NCBI RefSeq assembly: GCF_026000375.1
Contig: NZ_AP026708.1
Coordinates: 994,501 to 1,058,500 of the forward strand
Length of the DNA stretch: 64,000 nt
DNA from: Pseudodesulfovibrio portus
Lineage (GTDB): Bacteria; Desulfobacterota; Desulfovibrionia; Desulfovibrionales; Desulfovibrionaceae
Direction of reading: 5' to 3'
Positions 9,662-17,168 of the stretch are shown in pieces. A program made the position numbers and the translations under genes. The first letter of the stretch is position 1, and the number at the start of each line of letters is the position of its first letter. Below the pieces are notes generated by a model. It was not told the DNA's origin. It searched no databases and was given only the letters and a program-made list of their open reading frames with translations.

Positions 9662-11176
9662 ATGGGCAATATAGTCGGAATTGATCTTGGCACAACCTAT
9701 TCTGCGATTGGTGTCTTGGATGAAACAGGGCGTCCCTCAATCATGAGTATTGAAAGCGAAAATTCAAATATTATGCCGTCGATCGTCCTTTTCGAAGGAC
9801 AAGATAAGGTTGTCACAGGGGTTGAAGCACAGTCCATGTTTGGCTTTGGTAATACGAATGTATTCGGACGATTCAAAAGAGAAATGGGGAATGATGTATC
9901 TTATCAAGTCAACGGCCAAACCATCACCCCGACCTCACTAAGCTCTTTCATTCTCAAACGCCTCAAAGACGAAGCGGAGGCTAAGATCGGACCAATTGAC
10001 GAGGCTGTGGTAACGATCCCAGCAAACTTCTCAAACGAAGCCCGCGAGGCCACTTTGGAAGCAGCAAGGTTAGCCGGGCTCAATGTCAAAAACATTATCA
10101 ATGAACCGACCGCTGCGGCAATGTACTACGCCTTTCACCAAGGCGAAGAACTAGCTGGTACTTACGCAGTTTACGACTTGGGCGGCGGCACCTTTGATGT
10201 CTCGATTATTCGCGTCAAAGGGCAGGACACGGAAGTGTTGGCCTCTGAAGGCGTGAACCGGTTAGGCGGGGACGACTTTGACAAAAAACTTATGGAACTC
10301 GTCAGAAGTAAAGTTCTTGAAACAACCGGTGAAAGTCCAGATGAAGAAAACTTCACATCCATTGTTGCTGAAGAGATGAAAAAATCTCTTTCACGAAAAG
10401 AACAAACCAGACGGCGAGTATGGAACTCAGTTGGAAAGGCTGTGAATATTGAAATTTCGCGTGATGAATTTCAAAAGTCGATCAGTTCTCTTGTGGCCCA
10501 AACAGAAATGCTGTGTGAGTCTGTATTGGAACAAGCGGGACTCTCCTCCACAGATTTGGCAGGAGTCTTTCTGGTTGGAGGCAGCACGCGAGTCCCGATA
10601 ATCAAGGAGAGTGCCAAGAGAGTATTCGGAATGGATCCCACAAGCATTGTCAACCCTGACGAGGCCGTTGCACTTGGAGCAGCACTCTATGCTGGGTACC
10701 GTGCAGACATTGCAAACTTGAATCCTGTACAAAAGCAATCTGTAGATCAGATCAAATTGCAAGAGATATCAAACCACTATTTTGGTTGCATCTCTATAGC
10801 ATATGACCCTGAACGAGACCAGGAACGATTAAATAACACTATTATTCTCGAAAAGGGCCAAAAGCTACCCTGCTCACAGACGCATCCATTTTACACCATT
10901 GGCGACGGACAGACATCCGTCCATTGTCAGGTAACCCAAAGTGCCACACCCGAGACGGATCCCAGATTCGTTAAAATCATATGGGAGGGAAACCTTGATT
11001 TGCCTGAAGGTCGCCCAGCGGGCCAAGAGGTGCAAGTCACCTTCTCATATGACCTCAACCAGGTGATGAAATGCTCTTTCAAAGATGCAGCAACAGGGCA
11101 TCAACAAAATGTCGAACTGAGTACAGCCAAGAATTCTACGTCAGGCGTCGATATTAACGCTTTTCTCGTGGAGTAG
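9662..11176 (+). CDS. Hsp70/DnaK-like chaperone lacking the C-terminal lid
   Basis: ATP-dependent chaperone of 504 aa. The nucleotide-binding domain is complete: IVGIDLGTTYSAIGV at the N-terminus, NEPTAAAMYY, YDLGGGTFDVSI, and VFLVGGSTRVP near residue 305. A beta-sandwich-like substrate domain follows (about 380-500), but the chain stops where DnaK's alpha-helical lid (about 130 more residues) would begin. It sits directly between a GrpE-like and a TerB/J-like gene, giving a self-contained chaperone set separate from housekeeping DnaK. Short Hsp70s of this kind can act as regulators or stress sensors; that role is inferred. The gene has lower G+C than the housekeeping genes in the window. Confidence 0.92.
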   Translation: MGNIVGIDLGTTYSAIGVLDETGRPSIMSIESENSNIMPSIVLFEGQDKVVTGVEAQSMFGFGNTNVFGRFKREMGNDVSYQVNGQTITPTSLSSFILKRLKDEAEAKIGPIDEAVVTIPANFSNEAREATLEAARLAGLNVKNIINEPTAAAMYYAFHQGEELAGTYAVYDLGGGTFDVSIIRVKGQDTEVLASEGVNRLGGDDFDKKLMELVRSKVLETTGESPDEENFTSIVAEEMKKSLSRKEQTRRRVWNSVGKAVNIEISRDEFQKSISSLVAQTEMLCESVLEQAGLSSTDLAGVFLVGGSTRVPIIKESAKRVFGMDPTSIVNPDEAVALGAALYAGYRADIANLNPVQKQSVDQIKLQEISNHYFGCISIAYDPERDQERLNNTIILEKGQKLPCSQTHPFYTIGDGQTSVHCQVTQSATPETDPRFVKIIWEGNLDLPEGRPAGQEVQVTFSYDLNQVMKCSFKDAATGHQQNVELSTAKNSTSGVDINAFLVE

Positions 11177-11181
11177 CCAAA

Positions 11182-12426
11182 ATGGAAGCCATATTAAGTT
11201 TGGTTGGTTTAGTTATTTTTCTAGTTGTCGTAAACTTGGTCTTCCGTGGGCTTGCTTCATCTGGAAAAGCCGCATTCAATGCCGCCCGAGGCAGAGGAAG
11301 CTTCAAGGAAAATTTTGAATACCAATTTAGCGGCATGGGCGACTTCCAAATACAAGCTAAACAAAAGACCGTGGGCGAAGACGACAACCCTTTTGAAATT
11401 GTCGAAATACAAGGTAAGGGTTTGCTGCCAGTCTCCCAGAGAACAACCATCGGCTGCATTGTGTCTGTCTTTGACAAGCGAGATGGCGACTTAGTGCCAG
11501 TCCTATCTATCCTGGAAGACTTTCAAGAGCCGGAAACAATTGTTTACCAATGCAGGCGGGAAATCACGACAATCAGCCCAGATCAAGGATTCGCCATGTG
11601 GGTGCCAATGGGGCTATTTATACCTGAAACATTGACCCCTCCAGTTGGGGGCCTGCGAACTCTGACTATTATTGCCCGCATTGTAGACATGAATTTTGTC
11701 CCACCTATCAATGCAGGCTTCCTCGGGTCTAAAACAGGAATCGTTGCTCAGGCCGCGACGACATTTACCTATCGATTTGAAGAAAAGGGATATGAAGAAA
11801 CGGCAAAGGAAGCCGATATAGCAAGAGAAATGTGTGTTAGATTGGCTATGGCTGTGGCGTTCTCTGATGGAAGCCTTGATCCGTCAGAAGGAAAGGTCAT
11901 ACAGCAATGGATACTGAAAGTTCTTAAAAGCGAACCTGAATCCCGTCAGGAGAAATTGAAGTCGCTTTTAAACGGGGCACTAAAAAGCAGCTATGACGAG
12001 GCTTCGAACAGGGAACTATCGTTTAGCGATTTGACCCGCCGCCTAAACGATATTGGTTCAAAAGCCTATAAATACGAGGCCATCGAACTATGTTTGGACG
12101 TTATGGCCGCTGATGGCGTTGCAGAAGAAAGTGAGCTGGAGGATATTCGCCGGATAGCAGACGCTTTAGAGCTAGATTTCGATGAAATTCAAAAAATGAA
12201 AGACCAACGTTTGCTTAAGGTCAATGTTGTTCCTGAGTCGGGAGAAAGCCTTGAAGCATTACTCGGGATTGATCCAGGCTGGGAGCCAAATGCCATAAAA
12301 AAACACCTACGTACCGAGTTTACAAAATGGAATGGTAGAATCCAAAGTTTGCCTGAAGGGCAAGAGAGGACACAAGCCCAAAAAATGTTAGATCTCATTG
12401 CTGAAGCTCGCAGGAAATACGCATGA
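11182..12426 (+). CDS. membrane protein with TerB domain and degenerate J-domain-like C-terminus
   Basis: A 414-residue protein laid out like the DjlA co-chaperone. It has an N-terminal membrane segment (about 3-22), a poorly conserved middle, a TerB-type helical domain (about 215-335, with the acidic repeats FSDGSLDPSEG and AADGVAEESELEDI) and a C-terminal J-domain-like helix pair (about 350-414: ALLGIDP...AIKKHLRTEFTKWNGRI...AQKMLDLIAEARRKY). In a working J domain the loop between helices II and III carries HPD; here the corresponding place reads WNGR. It may therefore bind the adjacent Hsp70 without stimulating its ATPase, or dock differently. Its stop overlaps the next start as ATGA. Confidence 0.75.
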   Translation: MEAILSLVGLVIFLVVVNLVFRGLASSGKAAFNAARGRGSFKENFEYQFSGMGDFQIQAKQKTVGEDDNPFEIVEIQGKGLLPVSQRTTIGCIVSVFDKRDGDLVPVLSILEDFQEPETIVYQCRREITTISPDQGFAMWVPMGLFIPETLTPPVGGLRTLTIIARIVDMNFVPPINAGFLGSKTGIVAQAATTFTYRFEEKGYEETAKEADIAREMCVRLAMAVAFSDGSLDPSEGKVIQQWILKVLKSEPESRQEKLKSLLNGALKSSYDEASNRELSFSDLTRRLNDIGSKAYKYEAIELCLDVMAADGVAEESELEDIRRIADALELDFDEIQKMKDQRLLKVNVVPESGESLEALLGIDPGWEPNAIKKHLRTEFTKWNGRIQSLPEGQERTQAQKMLDLIAEARRKYA

Positions 12427-13583
12427 CCTATACACTCCGTGATGCTTGCGATTTAGCCGAGGCTGTCAGGTATGCGGAAGACATTCCCGCGACAGCTATA
12501 TGCGGCGCAGCTTCTACTGAAAAGGATCGAATAAAAAGATACTTCACGACGAGTTCCTTGCGAATCAGTCCACAGCTAACTCCTGAACTTTCCATAATAC
12601 TTACGAACACATGTAATTTCCTGCGGCTGCCGAAGGAGAATGTCCATGCTTGGGTCTATCCGTCGGCTGAGATTCAAGCCTATTGCGTAGGCAACGATGC
12701 GCAAGAATGTTTCATACGAGTCAGCTCGGGGGTTGTACAACTCCTTAATGCCAAAGAGCTTGCCTTTGTCATTGGCCATGAGGTTGGACATTTTCTGCTC
12801 AGGCACAACTCCGACAGCGACATATTTTCTGGAAGCAGTTTAGAGGACACAATGCGGTCAAAATCTGCAGAGATTTCTGCGGACCGACTGGGCCTACTTG
12901 CATGTGGCGACCTGGAACCCGCAATCTGTGCGATGTTAAAGACGCTGTCCGGCTTAGGCGGGGACCATATCAATCTAGATATTCCTGCATTCCTTAACGA
13001 GTTGCGAAGTGTTTCTGAGATTCGCACCCTAGATGCGGAGATTTGGAACACCCACCCGCCACTCCCTCTACGGGTTAAGGCTCTTTTGTGGTTCTCTATG
13101 GGCAAAACCTTCGCTAGCTACACAGATGGTGATGTAGCAGGAAAGATGGAAAAAAATGCATTGGATCAAAAAGTCTTCAACGACATGAAATCTCAACTTG
13201 GGGACTTCACTCAACAACAGTTTGATCAAGCTGAAGAAGAAGTACAATTATGGCTCTCTGCGGTAGCTGTCTGTAGAGACGGACGTTTAGACAAATCAGA
13301 ACAACAGAAGCTGAATACGGATTTAGGCTTAGAGGCCACCCAAAAGCTAATCTCTTTCTTATCCATGCATTCTGCCGAAGAGATTGACGCTGTGCTTTTA
13401 GAGAAACTCAACTCCGCGTGTGAAAACTACCAGCATCTGGCACCAACACGTTCAAGACAAGTCATCCCCGAATTAATAAATGAGGTCTCAAGTCGTTTTC
13501 AACAATCCGACTTGAGACAATTCATACGCGACAAATCGCATTTACTTAGTGAAATATCAGTAAATATCATCAGTTCAGGTTGA
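12423..13583 (+). CDS. M48-type zinc metallopeptidase with TerB-like C-terminal region
   Basis: A 386-residue putative protease. The zinc motif HEVGH is at residues 119-123, and EISADRLG (from residue 150) supplies the glutamate third ligand and the following AD of the M48 family. Unlike typical M48 enzymes there is no obvious membrane segment. The C-terminal third contains VCRDGRLDKSEQQKL, which matches the acidic loop of TerB domains, so the protein is probably a protease-TerB fusion. It is translationally coupled to the TerB/J-like gene by a 4-nt overlap. Together with the chaperone genes it suggests a protein quality-control or activation step within the island. The substrate is unknown. 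Confidence 0.78.
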   Translation: MTYTLRDACDLAEAVRYAEDIPATAICGAASTEKDRIKRYFTTSSLRISPQLTPELSIILTNTCNFLRLPKENVHAWVYPSAEIQAYCVGNDAQECFIRVSSGVVQLLNAKELAFVIGHEVGHFLLRHNSDSDIFSGSSLEDTMRSKSAEISADRLGLLACGDLEPAICAMLKTLSGLGGDHINLDIPAFLNELRSVSEIRTLDAEIWNTHPPLPLRVKALLWFSMGKTFASYTDGDVAGKMEKNALDQKVFNDMKSQLGDFTQQQFDQAEEEVQLWLSAVAVCRDGRLDKSEQQKLNTDLGLEATQKLISFLSMHSAEEIDAVLLEKLNSACENYQHLAPTRSRQVIPELINEVSSRFQQSDLRQFIRDKSHLLSEISVNIISSG

Positions 13584-13632
13584 TAATTATTCGGTGATTT
13601 TCTAAGATTCTACTCATCACAATGAGGTCACA

Positions 13633-15864
13633 ATGGGCAAACTAATCGTTTTGGGGCTGATCATCTGGTTAATAGTCCACTTCATCAAAAAAGCCTCCGC
13701 CAAACAAAAATACAAACAAGAACTCGAAGAATTCGCCAGCAACATCGAAGTCCGGGTCACTTATTCCGGCGACGATTGGGACGACGATTACGACTTTAAG
13801 GCAACTCAATCCGACGGCGAGTGCTGGATTCCTCCGGGCCAATCTGTCGAAATATACGGACACACGATCAAGGACGGGATGCTTTTCGTGGGCGACGGGC
13901 TTGGCGCACTGAGCGGGTACGGCGCCGATCCGGCCCTCATCAACCCCAATCTCTCCAGAAGCGCCGACAGATCGTGCACCGAAAACTACGCGATGTCCTA
14001 CTGGCCTTCGTACAGCCGGATATCACCCGAGGCCAGGGCAGCCTACATCGACTGGCTTGCAAAGGGACGTAGAGTCGAGGGGGCGTATATTGGATATGTC
14101 TTCCTGTTTTATTATGGTCTGGAAAGACGGGTGTTGCACGGCAAACCGGCACAGGAAGAATTGCTCCATATACGCGACGAGCTGAGTGATCTCCTGGCTA
14201 TCTACGGCGACAACCGCTCGTTCAGGCAATATTCTGAGAATTTCTTAGGCCTCATCAATGTTTTGATCGGGGACGGTACCCATAAATCGGAAATCAACCC
14301 AAATAAGATTGCCAGGGGGATGTACCCTCCGAGCTTCAAAATCGAGCTCGGCAAGCACGTTGCCGACGGAAAACCGATACCTTGGGATTTGGCCCTGGAG
14401 TGGGTACTCAGAGACCCGGAAACCAGATTGCGGGTTCCAGCAAAGCGTTGTCCGCACGAATTCGCTTTCCTCTTCAAGACTCTTTATCAAGAGAAATTCG
14501 GCGAGGGGATGGTCGTCCCCCCCAACAAGAAAAAAATCAGGCTCGAATATCATCCAGCAAGCTCATCTCTTAGAGGATTCAGCTCGGAAGTTGACATTCC
14601 GGACCCCAGTGGCCTCAAGCGCCCCCTTGGCAACCTTTGGAAGCTTGTAGACCAAAGCATGTCTGACCTGGATTCCTACAGCCGCCTTATGGGCAAGGAT
14701 CCCGAAGCGGCAAAAGGAATTGCGGGCATAGCTCTCCTGCCCGGTTCCATCGCCATGAAACGCAAGTCCTCAGAACTGGACGCCCTCCGGCAGTACTGCA
14801 ACAACACTCTGGGCGGCAAAGAGATGGGGACCGCTCAGGTTAACACGCTGATCGAAATGTGGCCCACAAACACTCCGGGCAAACTCACAAAAGCGGAAGC
14901 CAGCCAAGCGTCCAGTATTCTTGGCGCATTGGGGATCGGCATGGAGCCCGACCCCCGGCACGGCGGCCGCACACCTGCAGCCGGGGATGAGATAGTCCTT
15001 TTCAATTTTCCGGAAGGAAAAGACGAAGCTCCCGGGACAGGATATCATCAGGCCATTGCTCTCGTTCACCTGACGGGTCAGGTTGCAGCCGCAGATGGAG
15101 ACGTCTCGCCCGAAGAACGTTCGGCCCTGCATTCCCATTTGGCCCAGTCCTTGGGCTTGAGCCAGGCAGAATCACTGCGCCTTTCGGCATTCTTCGAATG
15201 GATCATTGCCCGCCCTCCGAGCATGGCCGGCATGAAGGCAAAATTGGATGGACTCAGTACTGCACAGCGCGAAAAGGTGGCCGACTTCCTGATCAGTGTG
15301 GCCGGGGCAGATGGAGTCATTCACCCCAAGGAAATAACGATTCTTGAGAAGATATACAAAACCATGGGAATGGAGCCGAAGGATGTCCAGACCCACATCC
15401 ACCGTTTCCTCGCCAACGGCGACAGCCAGCCTGTTACCGTAAAAGATGCGGACACCGGCAAGACCGGCTATTCCATCCCGCCTGCTCCGGGCGCAAGCCC
15501 CGAAGCCGATGTCAAACTTGATGCCAACCGCCTGCGCCTTAAACGCGAGCAGACGAAGGAAGTTGCCGAGCTGCTGAAAGACGTTTTCACTGATGATGTC
15601 GCGGAACCGGAAGCAGAAGCAGAAAAAGTCCCCGATTTCTATGGGCTTGGCGCACCATACAAAGCCATCCTTGTCAAGCTCGGCGAACAGGATACGTGGG
15701 ACAAGGACAGCTTTAACGCCTTGGCGGAGAAGTATGGTTTGATGCCTTCCGGCGTGCTGGAGTCATTGAATGATGCAGCGCTTGATAATTTCGATGACGA
15801 AGTGCTTTTTGACGAAGAAAACATAGAAGTGAACCGGGAAGTCCTTGAGGAGATGCTGGCATGA
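13633..15864 (+). CDS. TerB-N / TerB / TerB-C domain protein
   Basis: A 743-residue scaffold-like protein. It starts with a membrane segment (LIVLGLIIWLIVHFI). A TerB-N domain follows (about 115-280, with the characteristic YWPSYSRISPEARAAYIDWL and YIGYVFLFYYGLERRVL). A tandem helical TerB domain comes next (about 473-596; AAADGDVSPEER and AGADGVIHPKE). The protein ends in a TerB-C domain (about 670-743) that is strongly acidic and finishes VNREVLEEMLA. TerB-N/TerB-C proteins are known to associate genomically with ATPases and helicases in predicted DNA-processing systems, and the next two genes fit that. It overlaps the ATPase gene by 4 nt (ATGA). It probably anchors or couples the machinery to the membrane; no enzymatic motif is visible. 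Confidence 0.85.
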   Translation: MGKLIVLGLIIWLIVHFIKKASAKQKYKQELEEFASNIEVRVTYSGDDWDDDYDFKATQSDGECWIPPGQSVEIYGHTIKDGMLFVGDGLGALSGYGADPALINPNLSRSADRSCTENYAMSYWPSYSRISPEARAAYIDWLAKGRRVEGAYIGYVFLFYYGLERRVLHGKPAQEELLHIRDELSDLLAIYGDNRSFRQYSENFLGLINVLIGDGTHKSEINPNKIARGMYPPSFKIELGKHVADGKPIPWDLALEWVLRDPETRLRVPAKRCPHEFAFLFKTLYQEKFGEGMVVPPNKKKIRLEYHPASSSLRGFSSEVDIPDPSGLKRPLGNLWKLVDQSMSDLDSYSRLMGKDPEAAKGIAGIALLPGSIAMKRKSSELDALRQYCNNTLGGKEMGTAQVNTLIEMWPTNTPGKLTKAEASQASSILGALGIGMEPDPRHGGRTPAAGDEIVLFNFPEGKDEAPGTGYHQAIALVHLTGQVAAADGDVSPEERSALHSHLAQSLGLSQAESLRLSAFFEWIIARPPSMAGMKAKLDGLSTAQREKVADFLISVAGADGVIHPKEITILEKIYKTMGMEPKDVQTHIHRFLANGDSQPVTVKDADTGKTGYSIPPAPGASPEADVKLDANRLRLKREQTKEVAELLKDVFTDDVAEPEAEAEKVPDFYGLGAPYKAILVKLGEQDTWDKDSFNALAEKYGLMPSGVLESLNDAALDNFDDEVLFDEENIEVNREVLEEMLA

Positions 15865-17168
15865 GCAAACCGAAGAAACTGCGCCCCAAAGAGCGAGATG
15901 CGATAATAAAATCCCTTCGATCCGGCGTTGTTCCCCGGATAGGTCTCCAGCACGTACAAGTCGGGCGGGCTCTCGAAGTAAAAAGCCTATTGCAAGACAT
16001 TGATACTGTTGCCGACGGCGGATCATCCTTCCGGATGGTGATCGGAGAATACGGGTCAGGAAAAACCTTTTTCATGAACCTGGTGCGGACCGTGGCCTTA
16101 GAAAAAAAGCTGGTCACGGTTCACGCGGATATGACCCCGGAACGTCGACTTTACTCATCCACGGGCCAGACTCAATCCCTCTACCGCGAACTCATTAGGA
16201 ATCTTGCCACGCGAGCCAAGGCCGAAGGGGGAGCCCTTCCCTCGGTCGTTGAAAAATTCATTTCAACGGCCATCCAGGAGTCCAAGACAAATGGGCTCCA
16301 GACCGGCGAGGTCATCCACTCCCGCCTTCAAAGCCTGACGGAACTGGTCGGCGGCTATGATTTCGCCGACGTCATCAATGCCTACTGGGAAGGCCATGAC
16401 TCGGGCGACGAAGCGGCCAAGGGGAATGCGATCCGTTGGTTGCGCGGAGAATTCACGACAAAGACCGACGCCCGGGCCGCCCTCGGCGTCAGGACATTCG
16501 TCGATGACGCGTCAATGTACGACCACTTGAAAATCCTGTCCCAATTCATACGACTTGCCGGATACGGCGGTTTGCTCGTCTGCATCGACGAAATGGTCAA
16601 CCTCTACAAGATCAGCAACTCTGTCAGCCGCAAGAACAACTACGAGCAACTGCTGCGGATACTGAATGACTGCCTGCAGGCCAATTGTGAAGGCCTTGCC
16701 TTCCTCATGGGCGGTACACCCGATTTCCTTTTGGACACCAGGCGCGGTCTGTTCAGTTATGAAGCCCTTCAATCACGGCTCGCTCTGAACACCTTCGCCT
16801 CGGTCAACTATGTCGATATGAGCGGCCCGGTCATCAACCTGGCCAACCTCACCCCGGAGGACATGTATGTGCTTCTGGAACGGCTGCGCCATGTCTTCGC
16901 AAGCGGCAGTGAAGAGGCTTACGCCTTGCCCGATGACGCCCTGACGAAATTTCTTGAGCACTGCAACAACACCATCGGCCAAGATTATTTTCGAACTCCC
17001 CGCAACACCATCAAGGCATTTCTCGACCTGCTGGCAATCCTTGAACAAAACCCAGGAGCTTCCTGGCAGGAACTGTTACATACCGTTTGCATAGACAAGG
17101 ATGGCTGCGGCGCGGAGTCGATCGAGGACATCTCCGGTGACGATGAGCTCACAACATTCAGAATCTAG
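15861..17168 (+). CDS. BrxC/BrxD-family P-loop ATPase (BREX ATP-binding domain protein)
   Basis: A 435-residue ATPase. It has Walker A GEYGSGKTF at about residues 62-70 and Walker B-like GLLVCIDEMVNLYKI near 235-250. The N-terminus (IIKSLRSGVVPRIGLQHVQVGR) and size match the ATP-binding family that includes BrxD of type 2 BREX systems. In BREX the BrxD gene lies beside a DEAD/DEAH helicase, as here. No PglX methylase or PglZ phosphatase gene is in the window, so this is not a standard BREX locus. It is coupled to the TerB-N/C gene by ATGA and to the helicase gene by a 26-nt overlap. The three products likely form a nucleic-acid-dependent complex. Confidence 0.82.
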   Translation: MSKPKKLRPKERDAIIKSLRSGVVPRIGLQHVQVGRALEVKSLLQDIDTVADGGSSFRMVIGEYGSGKTFFMNLVRTVALEKKLVTVHADMTPERRLYSSTGQTQSLYRELIRNLATRAKAEGGALPSVVEKFISTAIQESKTNGLQTGEVIHSRLQSLTELVGGYDFADVINAYWEGHDSGDEAAKGNAIRWLRGEFTTKTDARAALGVRTFVDDASMYDHLKILSQFIRLAGYGGLLVCIDEMVNLYKISNSVSRKNNYEQLLRILNDCLQANCEGLAFLMGGTPDFLLDTRRGLFSYEALQSRLALNTFASVNYVDMSGPVINLANLTPEDMYVLLERLRHVFASGSEEAYALPDDALTKFLEHCNNTIGQDYFRTPRNTIKAFLDLLAILEQNPGASWQELLHTVCIDKDGCGAESIEDISGDDELTTFRI

